Notes: a model not told the origin generated them from the sequence alone. Positions 31,080 to 42,417 are shown, counted from the first letter of the stretch. The stretch is DNA of 64,000 bases from Lucinisca nassula (GCA_963580285.1 OY757010.1:153284714-153348713); one strand, 5' to 3'. A program made the numbers and translations.

Positions 31080-34000
31080 CCTCCTAAACCAGTGAATGGA
31101 TTTTGATATAATTTCACAGGAATGTTGCTTGAGTGACCCTCGTTCAAAATTAACTAAATCGTTCCGCTCCATTAAACAAAATGGCCGCCAGAGCTAAAAA
31201 TAGAAAAACCTTTAAATGACATCTCTTCCTAGGCAAATGGCCCGATTTGAAAATAATTTCACAGGAACGTTCCTTGAGTGACCTTCTTTCAAAATTGCCT
31301 AAATCGTTCCGCTCCGTTAAACAAAATGGCCGCCAGAGCTAAAAATAGAAAAACCTTTAAATGGCATCTTCTTCTAGGCAAATGGCTCGATTTGAAAATA
31401 ACTTCACAGGAATGTTCCTTGAGTGACCCTCTTTCAAAATTGCCTAAATCGTTCCACTCCGTTAAACAAAATGGCCACCAGAGCTAAAAATAGAAAAACC
31501 TTTAAATGACATCTCCTCCTAGGCAAATGGCCCAATTTGAAAATAATTTCACAGGAACGTTCCTTGAGTGATCCTCTTTCAAAATTGCCTTAATCATTCT
31601 GCTCCGTTAAACAAAATGGCCGCCAGAGCCAAAAATAGAAAAACCTTGAAATGACATCTCCTCCTAGGCAAATGGCCCGATTTGATAATTTCACAGGAAT
31701 GTTGCTTGAGTGACCCTCTTTCAAAATTACCTAAATCGTTCCACGCCGTTAAACAAAATGGCCGCCAGAGCTAAAAATAGAAAAAACCTTTAAATGACAT
31801 CTCTTCCTAGGCAAATGGCCCGATTTGAAAATAATTTCACAGGAACGTTCCTTGAGTGACCCTCTTTCAAAATTGCCTAAATCGTTCTGCTCCGTTAAAC
31901 AAAATGGCCGCCAGAGCTAAAAATAGAAAAACCTTTAGATGACATCTTCTACTAGGCAAATGGCTCGATTTGAAAATAACTTCACAGGAATGTTCCTTGA
32001 GTGACCCTCTTTCAAAATTGCCTAAATCGTTCTGCTCCGTTAAACAAAATGGCCGCCAGAGCTAAAAATGGAAAAACCTTTAAATGACATCTTCTCCTAG
32101 GCAAATGGCCCAATTTGAAAATAATTTCACAGGAACGTTCCTTGAGTGAGCCTCTTTCAAAATTGCCTTAATCATTCTGCTCCTTTAAACAAAATGGCCA
32201 CCAGAGCCAAAAATAGAAAAACATTTAAATGACATCTCCTCCTAGGCAAATGGCCCGATTTGAAAATAATTTCACAGGAACGTTCCTTGAGTGACCCTCT
32301 TTCAAAATTGCCTAAATCGTTCCGCTCCGTTAAACAAAATGGCCGCCAGAGCTAAAAATAGAAAAACCTTTAAATGGCATCTTCTTCTAGGCAAATGGCT
32401 CGATTTGAAAATAACTTCACAGGAATGTTCCTTGAGTGACCCTCTTTCAAAATTGCCTAAATCGTTCCACTCCGTTAAACAAAATGGCCGCCAGAGCTAA
32501 AAATAGAAAAACCTTTAAATGACATCTCCTCCTAGGCAAATGGCCCAATTTGAAAATAATTTCACAGGAACGTTCCTTGAGTGAGCCTCTTTCAAAATTG
32601 CCTTAATCATTCTGCTCCGTTAAACAAAATGGCCGCCAGAGCCAAAAATAGAAAAACCTTTAAATGACATCTCCTCCTAGGCAAATGGCCCGATTTGATA
32701 ATAATTTCACAGGAATGTTGCTTGAGTGACCCTCTTTCAAAATTACCTAAATCGTTCCACTCCGTTAAACAAAATGGCCGCCAGAGCTAAAAATAGAAAA
32801 AACCTTTAAATGACATCTCTTCCTAGGCAAATGGCCCGATTTGAAAATAATTTCACATGAACGTTCCTTGAGTGACCCTCTTTCAAAATTGCCTAAATCG
32901 TTCTGCTCTGTTAAACAAAATGGCCGCCAGAGCTAAAAATAGAAAAACCTTTAGATGACATCTTCTACTAGGCAAATGGCTCGATTTGAAAATAACTTCA
33001 CAGGAATGTTCCTTGAGTGACCCTCTTTCAAAATTGCCTAAATCGTTCTGCTCCGTTAAACAAAATGGCCGCCAGAACAAAAATGGAAAAACCTTTAAAT
33101 GACATCTCCTCCTAGGCAAATGGCCCAATTTGAAAATAATTTCACAGGAACGTTCCTTGAGTGAGCCTCTTTCAAAATTGCCTTAATCATTCTGCTCCGT
33201 TAAACAAAATGGCCACCAGAGCCAAAAATAGAAAAACCTTTAAATGACATCTCCTCCTAGGCAAATGGCCCGATTTGAAAATAATTTCACAGGAATGTTG
33301 CTTGAGTGACCCTCTTTCAAAATTGTTTAAATCGTTCCGCTCCGTTAAACAAAATGGCCACCAGAGCTAAAAATAGAAAAACCTTTAAATGACATCTCTT
33401 CCTAGGCAAATGGCCCGATTTGAAAATAATTTCACAGGAACGTTCCTTGAGTGACCCTCTTTCAAAATTGCCTAAATCGTTCCGCTCCGTTAAACAAAAT
33501 GGCCGCCAGAGCTAAAAATAGAAAAACCTTTAAATGACATCTTCTAGGCAAATGGCTTGATTTGAAAATAACTTCACAGGAATGTTCCTTGAGTGACCCT
33601 CTTTCAAAATTGCCTAAATCGTTCCGCTCCGTTAAACAAAATGGCCGCCAGAGCTAAAAATAGAAAAACCTTTAAATGACATCTCCTCCTAGGTAAATGA
33701 CCCAATTTGAAAATAACTTCACAGGAACGTTCCTTGAGTGATCCTCTTTCAAAATTGCCTTAATCATTCTGCTGCGTTAAACAAAATGGCCACCAGAGCC
33801 AAAAATAGAAAAACCTTTAAATGACATCTCCTCCTAGGCAAATGGCCCGATTTGAAAATAATTTCACAGGAATGTTGCTTGAGTGACCCTCTTTCAAAAT
33901 TACCTAAATCGTTCCGCTCCGTTAAATAAAATAGCCGCCAGAGCTAAAAATAGAAAAACCTTTAAATGACATCTCTTCCTAGGCAAATGGCCCGATTTGA

Positions 34001-34841
34001 AAATAATTTCACAGGAACGTTCCTTGAGTGACCCTCTTTCAAAATTGCCTAAATCGTTCCGCTCCGTTAAACAAAATGGCCGCCAGAGCTAAAAATAGAA
34101 AAACCTTTAAATGACATCTTCTTCTAGGCAAATGGCCCGATTTGAAAATAACTCCACAGGAATGTTCCTTGAGTGACCCTATTTCAAAATTGCCTAAATC
34201 GTTCCGCTCCGTTAAACAAAATGGCCGCCAGAGCTAAAAATAGAAAAACCTTTAAATGACATCTCCTAGGCAAATGGCCCAATTTGAAAATAATTTCACA
34301 GGAACGTTCCTTGAGTGAGGCTCTTTCAAAATTGCCTTAATCATTCTGCTCCATTAAACAAAATGGCCGCCAGAGCCAAAAATAGAAAAACCTTTAAATG
34401 ACATCTCCTCCTAGGCAAATGGCCCGATTTGATAATAATTTCACAGGAATGTTGCTTGAGTGACCCTCTTTCAAAATTACCTAAATCGTTCCACTCCGTT
34501 AAACAAAATGGCCGCCAGAGCTAAAAATAGAAAAACCTTTAAATGACATCTCTTCATAGGCAAATGGCCCGATTTGAAAATAATTTCACAGGAACGTTCC
34601 TTGAGTGACCCTCTTTCAAAATAGCCTGAATCGTTCCGCTCCGTAAACAAAATGGCCGCCAGAGCTAAAAATAGAAAAAACCTTTAAATGACATCTTCTT
34701 CTAGGCAAATGGCTCGATTTGAAAATTACTTCACAGGAATGTTCCTTGAGTGACCCTCTTTCAAAATTGCCTAAATCGTTCCGCTCCGTTAAACAAAATG
34801 GCCGCCAGAGCTAAAAATAGAAAAACCTTTAAATGACATCT
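31080..34841. repeat. 144-bp tandem array, left part, about 26 units
   Basis: Each unit carries AAAATGGCCGCCAGAGCTAA, AAAAACCTTTAAATGACATC, CCTAGGCAAATGGCCCGATT, AATTTCACAGGAA and TTGAGTGACCCTCTTTCAAA. The spacing of AAAATGGCCGCCAGAGC is about 144-145 bp. Blocks of seven units repeat as a roughly 1013-bp higher-order unit: 31278-31487 and 32291-32500 encode the same open frame with two differences. That open frame is an array artefact. Confidence 0.95.
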
Positions 34842-34960
34842 CAGGGTGTCCACGGTCAGGGAAAAAAATATTTTTTCAAGGTCAGGGAATTTTGAAATTG
34901 GTCAGGGAATTTTGAAATTTTAGCAAAAGTCAGGGAAAAGTCAGGAAATTTTGAAAAAAT
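34842..34960. repeat. GTCAGGGAA subterminal repeats, left
   Basis: Five or six copies of GTCAGGGAA with TTTTGAAAT spacers follow the terminal inverted repeat. The right end (41040-41095) carries the same motif in direct orientation, so the subterminal blocks are not inverted with the termini. Confidence 0.85.
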
Positions 34961-35096
34961 ATGTCCATGAATGATAAAAAAACATAAAAAATAAAGGCTA
35001 AGGCAGTTTCTTCATGTTTGGCTTTTACCTTGATAATAATAATTATAATAATAATATTAATAATAATAACAATCATATCTTGTCCTATAGGCTATA

Positions 35097-35114
35097 GGGG
35101 GGGGGGGGGGGGGG
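35097..35114. repeat. Poly(G) tract of 18
   Basis: This uninterrupted G run sits directly before GGAGGAGGCCAACAGAT, which occurs again at 40994-41010 preceded by GTAGGGGAGG. It is probably an expanded version of that G-rich motif. Runs this long are prone to assembly error. Confidence 0.9.
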
Positions 35115-35737
35115 AGGAGGCCAACAGATCTCTTTGTATTTGGACATGCATTTCATTAGCTCACCTCGTGTGAGGTAATAGTATGCCAATGCTCCGGCGT
35201 CCGTCGTCTGTTCACATTTTCAAATAATTATATCTTTAAAGCAAATAGGCCAATCATAATTAAATTTCATATGAAGCATTATCAGGTAGGGGGAAAAGAT
35301 ACATAATGTTTTGGGGCAGGTCAGATGGAAAGTCCTGTTGCCATGGCATCATAAAGCTCCCATAGACTAACAATGGGAAAAACTTAAAAAAAAAAATCTT
35401 CTCTGAAACCACAAGGTCCAGAGCTTAGATATTTAGTATGTAGCAACGTCAAGTGGTCCTCTACATAAATCCTGCCAATCGTGGCCCTGGGGTCCAAATT
35501 GGCCTCGCCCCGGGGCTCCTTGATTTCCAGACACTTCGGCCCCACTACCACCTCGGCCCCTAGACAGGTCGGCCCAAAACCAAGTCGGCCCTAGACACCT
35601 CGGCCCTAGTCACCTCGGCCCTAGACACCTAGGCCCCACTGTCACCTCGGCCCCTAGACATCTCGGCCCCAAAGACACCTCGGCCCCACTTTTGATACAT
35701 GTTAGGGTATGAGCATTTATATCACGTTAAAATCGGC

Positions 35738-36000
35738 CCCGCCCATCGGGACTTCAAGAAATCGACAGCCTGTACGTGGCATGAGTACTGGTAAAGGGCT
35801 TATAGGTTCTAAGCCTGGCCAGGAAAAGCGGTGCGAGTCGGACCGTTCATACTTATAATAAAACCTATTGTTTTCATTGGGCTGCAAGGCTTGAGATATC
35901 ATTTCATCTCAATGCCGGGTAAAATTCCCACAAAATTGGGGGCAACGTCTCCAAAATGACCGATTTAGTGTTGACTGGAGCGTTAAACGTCAAGTCTAAC
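35738..36000 (+). mobile_element. P retroposon inside the 3.1-kb element
   Basis: GGCCCCGCCCATCGGGACTT, GGTAAAGGGCTTATAGG, CCTATTGTTTTCATTGGGC, CATCTCAATGCCGGGTAAAA and GCGTTAAACGTCAAG followed by CTAACAAACAAAAC show an almost full-length copy with the 3' A-rich tail. Confidence 0.85.
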
Positions 36001-36059
36001 AAACAAAACATCATCTTAAAAACCCCGTGTAATGAAGACCTCGCTAAACCCAAGTTTAT

Positions 36060-36335
36060 ATGGGGAAAACAGGGGCTCATAGGGGCATACATTATTATCT
36101 ATCACGAAGACACGCCTTAATAATTTTGACTCCCTTGAAACCCACTTTTATATAGTAAAATTGGGGTTTACAGGGGTAAACCTTATTTTTCTTATTTGAG
36201 CCTTATTTTTCTTATTTGAGCAGAAATAATAAAAACACCACAATTCTTCCTTTTATAATGTTCGTTTTTTCGGCGGTAAAGTTTACAATGCATTTGTATG
36301 GCATGTTTTCGTAATTCTTATTTCTGCTCCAAGAT
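36060..36335. repeat. Fb-D, rearranged
   Basis: AAGACACGCCTTAATAATTT with CCCACTTTTATATAGTAAAA at the left and GGCGGTAAAGTTTACAATGC, TTTGTATGGCATGTTTTCG at the right match Fb-D arms. The palindromic core is lost and CTTATTTTTCTTATTTGAGC is duplicated head to tail. Confidence 0.7.
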
Positions 36336-36654
36336 ACAGGTTGTGTGTTATATAATTTTGGTTTTACGGAATCTTCAATTAAGTTGTTAGGAAACAAGGT
36401 CAAATTAATTTATTGCTATTTTTATTTCATATAAAAATAACAAATAACCAATGAGACGTTTATAATAAATATAACAACGCATACATTTTCAGGATAACTT
36501 GGACCACACTCTTAAGGACAGCTAATCCCCGCCGCCTTCAGCCGTGACGTTGGCCTTGAGTCAGCATTACGAAAAGTGGGGTTTAGTGGGTTGTTCGAAT
36601 TGTGAATATTTGATACTGATAGTCAAGGAGCTTTTTCTACAAGAATATATAGGG

Positions 36655-37150
36655 CCATGAAGACTTTGCACTCAGTGCACATCCAGATCCATCTGATCTG
36701 GATCTACACTGTCATTCAGTTTGCGAATTTTAAATGAATACAATATACATGTATCAAGTAATTTGAGGATCTGATAGTCAGAAATGTGACTAATAAATAA
36801 ATTAATTAAATAAATAAATAAATAAATAAATAAATTATACAGTATACTTGTTACTGTCCGTCTTTGAATATGAGCTGAAATGACAATCAAATTGGAATTT
36901 CTAAATGTGTAAAAATTGATAACAATGGAAACATACTGAGAAATTCCTCCAAAAATACGAGCAGTGAAGACTTTGCACACAGTGCATATCCAGATCTACA
37001 CTGTTTGCCACTAAAATATACATATAGTACACATGCATCAAGTAATTTGAGTGGCTGATAGTCAGAAATGTGACTAATAAATAAAGTATACAATATACCC
37101 GTTATAGAGCTAGAATGACAATCAAATGTGTGAAAATTGACAACAATGAT
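36655..37150. repeat. Diverged tandem pair with an Fb-G-like core
   Basis: GAAGACTTTGCACTCAGTGC at about 36659 and GAAGACTTTGCACACAGTGC at about 36966 start two copies, each followed by ATCCAGAT...GGATCTACACTG, CATCAAGTAATTTGAG, CTGATAGTCAGAAATGTGAC and AATAAATAAA. The unit is about 307 bp; the second copy is shorter. Confidence 0.75.
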
Positions 37151-37294
37151 CTGTTTATCATCAAGGATCTCTTTATTGGGGTAAAGGGATTAGTAACGCC
37201 TGGTTGTTTATTGAGCTTAACACTTTACTTATTTAAGTCAATAATTAATTGTTCTTGTAAAACTTTTTGCTTAATAGTGTTCTTACCTGACATT

Positions 37295-37500
37295 CATTAA
37301 TCCTTACCCCGCTGAACACGATAATCCTTATCTTTGCAAACAGTGTGGATCCTGATCAGATTGCGTGTGTCCTCTGAACCGGATCTGCAACGTTTTTCAT
37401 GCAGTTTTTGTAATTGCATGCATACATTATATTATGCATTACATTTACTTACGAGGATAATTCTAGTTCAGCGAACCTGAACACTGATGATTACCTAATA
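37295..37500. repeat. Fb-G foldback, diverged
   Basis: TTAATCCTTACCCCGCTG, GCAAACAGTGTGGATCCTGA, CCGGATCTGCAACGTTTT and TAGTTCAGCGAACCTG give Fb-G order with an eroded right arm. Confidence 0.65.
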
Positions 37501-37536
37501 AATAAATAAATAGATAAATAAATAGATAAATAAATT

Positions 37537-37847
37537 GTTTGTTTGTATTGGTGTTTAACGGCCCAGTCAACACTAAAACTATTTTAGTTCATTTTCGAGC
37601 CGTCAGTTTACCTATCCACAGTTAAACTGGGCAGGCTTATACGTACGCGGTTAACCATTACAGTGCACATTTTTTTCGCCAGAAAGTGACAACTGCCCTT
37701 CTTGAATCAGCAGAAGGGAGAGAATGACCGAAGAAAAGATTTCATAATCAATCTCCACGAAAGAAAGTTGCCGACCCCGGTAGGTATCGAACCCGCGTCC
37801 TCCTTATCACCAGTCATACGCGCATCCGACTTAGCTACCGAGGCCGG
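37537..37847 (-). mobile_element. S2 SINE with 11-bp target duplication
   Basis: ATAAATAAATT at 37526-37536 and 37848-37858 flank it. The tRNA-like head is at 37847 on the minus strand. The target is an (AAAT)n tract, so part of the match could be pre-existing repetition. Confidence 0.85.
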
Positions 37848-37859
37848 ATAAATAAATTA

Positions 37860-38400
37860 ATGAATAAATAAATATATAAATATGTTAACAAATATAAGAG
37901 TATCCCCCATCATCACCATTGTTGACGAAACCGAGGAATGATTTTTTTGGGGGTGTCGGGTTTACGGCCCCATCCACCAATCCATCCAGATTTCCATCCA
38001 ATTAATAAGGATAACTTATTGAAATTAATTTAAAAAATATTTTAGCGGTGAGGAATTATTTCTGATAATACAAAAGCCTATAGATGATCAAAAGATCAGA
38101 AAAGTAGAAAAAAAAAAACAAACAAAAAAAAAAAAAAAAAAACAGTCTGCTCTTAAGTATGCCGCAACGCAATTAGAATTATACATTGAAATAAAAGAGG
38201 AGAATTTTCAAATGTATCTTCCATTCTTCTTAAATTAACATATAAATTTTCTATTTAGTAACGTTATAATATATAATAAATATATATATATATTATAGGT
38301 TCAAATATTCGAGGTTCCCTATCAAAATAATCCAATCAGCAAATAATAATGATAATAATTATAATAATAATAATAAAAAATCATCGGGCATCCAACCCGA
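37860..38400. other. AT-rich unassigned sequence
   Basis: Inside the 3.1-kb element. It holds poly(A)-like tracts near 38110-38145, a TATATATATATATA run near 38280 and TAATAA runs near 38345. No transposase motif is visible. Confidence 0.45.
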
Positions 38401-40514
38401 TCTCTTATTTAAGTGGAAGCCCCGTGAAAAGCAAAGTGGGGCCGAAGTGTCTAGGTATATGGGGCCGACGTGTCTAGGGGCCGAGGTGTCCAGGGGCCGA
38501 CCCGTCTAGGGTTTCAATTTTATGTGGGGCCGAGGTGGTTTTGGGGCCGAGGTGTCTAGGGGCCGAAGTGTCTAGGGGCCGAGGTGGTTTTGGGGCCGAA
38601 GTGTCCTGTTACCGGCTCCTTAGCTTCCACAAACATATAATGGAAAAAAAAGCTTCAAAATCTTTTTCTACGAAACCATAAAGCCCGTAGCTAAGATATT
38701 TAGTTAGTAGCAACGTAAAATGGTCACCTACATAGATCTTGCAAATCATGCCCCTGGGGTCAGAATTGGCCACGCCCCGGGGCTCATAAGCTCCCATAGA
38801 CTAACACTGGAACAAACTTTAAAAATGGTCTTCTCCGAATCCACAAGGCCCAGAGCTCAGATATTTAGTAAGTAACAATGTCAAGTGGTCCCCTACATAA
38901 ATCCTGCCAATCATGCCCCTGGGATCCAAATTGGCCACGCTCCAGGGCTCCTTTGCTTCCATAAACTTATAATGGATAAAAAGCTTCAAAAGCTTCTTCT
39001 CCAAAACCATAGATCTTTACTATGTAGCAGCGTAAAATGGTCACCTACCTGAATCCCACCTTTTGTACCAATCATGCCCCTGAGATCAGAATTGGCCACG
39101 CCATGGTGCTCATAAGCTCCCACCGACTTACAATGGAAAAACTTTAAGGCCCAAAGCTTAGATATTTAGTATGTAGTAAAGCCAAGTGGTCCCTTACATA
39201 AATCCTGCCAATCATGCCCCTGGGGTCCAAATTGGCCAGGCCCCGGGGCTCCTAAGCTCCCAATTTTCAAATAAGTATATCTTTAAAGCCAGTTGTCCCA
39301 TCATGATTAAATTTTAAGTGAAGCTTTATCAGGCAGGGTGAAAAGAAGCAAAATATTTTGGGGCAGATCAGATGGAAACTCTTGTTGCTATGGCCATATC
39401 TCCCATAGACTTACAATGGGAAAAAACATAAAAAATATTCTACTCTGAAACCACAAGGCCCAGAGCTTAGATAATGTCAAGTTGTTCCCCTACATAAATC
39501 CTGTCAATCATACCCATGTGGTCCAAATTGGCCACAACCTGGGGCTCCTTAGCTTCCATAGACTTATTATGAAAAAAAAAACAACAACTTCAAAATCTTC
39601 TTCTCCGAAACTTTAAAGCCCATAGCTAAGATCACCTACATAAATCCTGCCAATCATGCCCCTGGGGTCAGAATTGGCCTCACCCCAGTGCTCAGAAGCT
39701 CCAATAGACTTACAATGGGAAAAAAAATAAAAATCTTCTCTGAATCCACAAGGCCCAGAGCTAAGATATTTAGAATGTAGCAAGGCCAGGTGGTCCCTTA
39801 CATTGATCCTGCCAATAATGCCCCTGGGGGTCCAAATTGACCATGTCCCGGGGCTCCTTAGCTCTCATAGATTTATAAAGGAAAAAGCTTAAAATATTTC
39901 TTCTCTGATACCATAAAGCCCATAGCTTAGATATTTACATTGTAGCCATGTGAATTGGTCAGCTACATAAATCCTGCAAACCATGCCTCTGGAGTCAAAA
40001 GTGGCCTGGCCCTGGGGCTCATTAGCTCCCATAAATTAAAAATGGAAAACACTTTGAGATCATTAGACCCAAATCTTAGATATTTAGTATGTAGCAATAT
40101 CAAGTGCTCACCAACATACATCCTGCCAATCATGCCCCTGGGGTCCAAAATAGCCATGATCAAGGGCTTATTAGCTCCCATGGACATGTAATGGGAAAAA
40201 AAATCTTCAAAATTCTTCTCTGAAACTATAAGGCTCTGAGCTTGGATATTTCATATGTAACAATGCTAAGTGTTCATCTATATAAATCCTATCAATCATG
40301 CCCCTGGTCGCCAAGTTGGCTACTCCCCAGGGCTCATTAGCTCCCACTTGACTTATCATAATAATAATAATGAAAAAAAAATAAAAAAATAAAAAAATAA
40401 AAATCTTCTTCTCTGAAACCATAAGGCCCAGAGCTTAGATATTCAGTATGTAATCCTACCAACCATGCCCTTATGATCCAAATTGACTATACCATGGGCT
40501 CCATTAGCTCCTAT

Positions 40515-40675
40515 AGAGGCCTCTGTGGTGTAATGGTTATGCAACCCGCCTGATAAACAAAGGATGGCAGGAAAGATCCAGGGCTTCTCTAGACTTCCAG
40601 ATGAGTCTTTAAACTGAGGTCCTGTCTCGGTATCACCTTAGCTGTTGGTGGAACGTAAAACTAAAACACACTCAA
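40515..40675 (+). mobile_element. S1 SINE inside GTA-4
   Basis: GAGGCCTCTGTGGTGTAATG, CCAGGGCTTCTCTAGAC and GCTGTTGGTGGAACGTAAAA. Both flanks are array unit sequence (CATTAGCTCCTATAG before, AATAGCTCCTGTTGAC after), with AATAGCTCCT/ATTAGCTCCT as the probable target duplication. Confidence 0.8.
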
Positions 40676-41126
40676 TAGCTCCTGTTGACTAATAATATGA
40701 AAAATTGAGAAATCGTCTTCTGAATCTATAAGGTTTAAGCTATAAGCTTTCTAAAATGTTCCTCAGGTGAGCGGTTAGGCTCATTGAGCCTCATGTCTCA
40801 GGATTTCATCCAATAATACTAATGACTTATGTAAATACATGTACATGTATGTGTTTAGAAAAAAGAAAAATAGAAAATAAATTCAAGGGAAAATACAAAA
40901 ACATAAAAAAAACAAAGCAAACAAAAACATATTTAAAGAGAAAGACAATTACAGCTGGTATTGCCAAAGGAGGAAAGGGTTGGCTGTAGGGGAGGAGGAG
41001 GCCAACAGATGTTAGAACTCAATGTGCAAAATGTCAGAAACGTTGGTCAGGGAAATTTGATTTTAGTCAGGGAAAAGTCAGGGAAAAGTCAGGGAATTTT
41101 GCTTTACTCAAATTGTGGACACCCTG

Positions 41127-41860
41127 CATCTCCTCCTAGGCAAATGGCCCAATTTGAAAATAATTTCACAGGAACGTTCCTTGAGTGAGCCTCTTTCAAA
41201 ATTGCCTTAATCATTCTGCTCCGTTAAACAAAATGGCCGCCAGAGCCAAAAATAGAAAAACCTTTAAATGACATCTCCTCCTAGGCAAATGGCCCGATTT
41301 GAAAATAATTTCACAGGAATGTTGCTTGAGTGACCCTCTTTCAAAATTGCCTAAATCGTTCCACTCCGTTGAACAAAATGGCCACCAGAGATAAAAATAG
41401 AAAAACCTTCAAAAAACATCTCCTCCTATGCAAATGGCGCGATTTGAAAATAACTTCACAGGAATGTTCTTTGAGTGACCCTCTTTCAAAATTGCCTATA
41501 TTGTTCCACTCTGTTAAACAAAATGGCCACCAGAGCTAAAAATAGAAAAACATTTAAATGACATCTCCTCCAAGGCAAATGGCACGATTAGGAAATAATT
41601 TCACAGGAACTTTCGTCGAGTGACCCTTTTTCAAAATTGTCTAAATCGTTTCGCTCGTTAAACAAAATGGCCACCAGAGCTAAATATAGAAAAACCTTTA
41701 AATGACATCTTCTCCTAGGCAAAGAGCCCGATTTGAAAATAATTTCACAGGAATGTTCCTTGAGTGACCCTCTTTCAAAATTGCCTAAACTGTTCCGCTC
41801 TGTTAAACAAAATGGACACCAGAGCTAAAAATAGAAAAACCTTCAAATTCCACTACAATG
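41127..41860. repeat. 144-bp tandem array, right part, about 5 units
   Basis: This continues the array after the 6.3-kb insertion. AAAATGGCCGCCAGAGC or a variant recurs at about 41232, 41377, 41520, 41664 and 41809. Units near the right end are more diverged (ATGGACACC, TTTCGCTCG) than those in the middle. Confidence 0.95.
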
Positions 41861-41977
41861 AAAAATAACCTCCAAAGAAAAATCTGGTCCACATCTCCTT
41901 AAAGCAGTGAATCCTTCATTTCCATAAGCTTTGAAACATCTTGGATTCAGGTGAGCGATTCAGGGCCATCATGGCCC

Positions 41978-42212
41978 TCTTGTTTTTTTTGTTTGGGTTT
42001 TACGACCCCTTCAAGATTATTTCACTCTTATCGAGCCGATTGTTAATCATAGGTGGTCAAAAACCGGAGTACCTGGAGAAAAACCACCTGACCTTCCGTT
42101 GCAGAACTTGGCGTCTAACACGTGGCCTGAGTGAGGCTCGAACCTACGGCGGTGAGATACCTAAGGACTAAGAGTCAGCGCTCTTATCCACTAGGCCACG
42201 GAGGCCCATCCT
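41978..42212 (-). mobile_element. S4 SINE, tRNA-derived
   Basis: On the minus strand: GGGCCTCCGTGGCCTAGTGG, ATAAGAGCGCTGAC and a B-box-like GTAGGTTCGAGCCTC, then a body (ACCTCCGGTTTTTGACC-like) and the tail TCGTAAAACCCAAAC at the plus-strand left end. A head fragment recurs at 44525-44552 (CTCACTAGGCCACAGAGGCC). Confidence 0.8.
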
Positions 42213-42417
42213 GTCCTGACCTTAGAATGCTGGCTGATAAGGCTAGTTGCAGAGTTCAAGGTTTGTTTAGATAGCTTTGGATTGGAGCTTTTGATTGGTC
42301 ATTGCAGCTGATTCTCATGGCCTCACATGACCAGTACATTTTATTGTCAGCTGATACCATTCAGATGATAAGCATCACATTAACAATATGTTCTATAAAA
42401 GGGTTAGCCCTACTTTA

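Larger units (their letters stand above)
35522..38613. mobile_element. 3.1-kb element with CACCTCGGCCCC inverted subterminal repeats
   Basis: GGCTCCTT at 35514-35521 and 38614-38621 is an 8-bp target duplication. Left end GATTTCCAGACACTTCGGCC, right end GGCCGAAGTGTCCTGTTACC: imperfect inverted repeats sharing GACACTTCGGCCCC. Each end has 6-10 copies of CTAGACACCTCGGCCCC-type units, pointing inward from both sides. No transposase frame is evident. An 8-bp duplication fits hAT-like transposition (inference). Confidence 0.8.
35155..40800 (+). mobile_element. GTA-4: array-carrying element split by a 3.1-kb insertion
   Basis: It begins TTAGCTCACCTCGTGTGAGG with GCGTCCGTCGTC at 35200, and ends near CTCAGGTGAGCGGTTAGGC and TCATTGAGCCTCATG. 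Units contain CCACAAGGCCCAGAGC, GATATTTAGTATGTAGC, CCTGCCAATCATGCCCCTGG and CCCCGGGGCTCCTTAGC. They are reverse-complement relatives of GTA-5 units. The array is old and diverged; an S1 SINE lies inside at 40515-40675. Confidence 0.75.
34842..41126. mobile_element. 6.3-kb insertion with perfect 12-bp terminal inverted repeats
   Basis: CAGGGTGTCCAC at 34842-34853 is the exact inverse of GTGGACACCCTG at 41115-41126. CATCT flanks both ends (34837-34841, 41127-41131), and deleting the insert plus one CATCT restores a perfect 144-bp unit (AAATGACATCTCCTCCTAGG). Both ends carry GTCAGGGAAAAGTCAGGGAA-type repeats. No transposase is recognisable, so it is a non-autonomous DNA transposon of uncertain superfamily. 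The 5-bp duplication is unlike the 8 bp usual for hAT. Confidence 0.85.
30973..41990 (+). mobile_element. GTA-3: long array-carrying element, split by a 6.3-kb insertion
   Basis: It begins TTTTTAGCTCACCTGAGCCG with AAGGCTCAAGGTGAGC, an inverted start, then GTCCGTCGTCCGTCGTGCG. It ends GGATTCAGGTGAGCGATTCA followed by GGGCCATCATGGCCCTCTTG at about 41985. The interior is the 144-bp array at 31080-34841 and 41127-41860. Without the insertion the element would be about 4.7 kb. No coding region for mobility is visible. Start and end match GTA-1 and GTA-2. Confidence 0.8.

Noticed and set aside
31278..32500. Repeated 69-codon frames containing KMAARAKNRKTFK
   Set aside because: They are generated by the 144-bp array and recur with its period; a peptide role is not supported.
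36672..36980. 102-codon minus-strand frame
   Set aside because: It covers the diverged tandem pair and (AAAT)n tract; amino-acid composition reflects those repeats.
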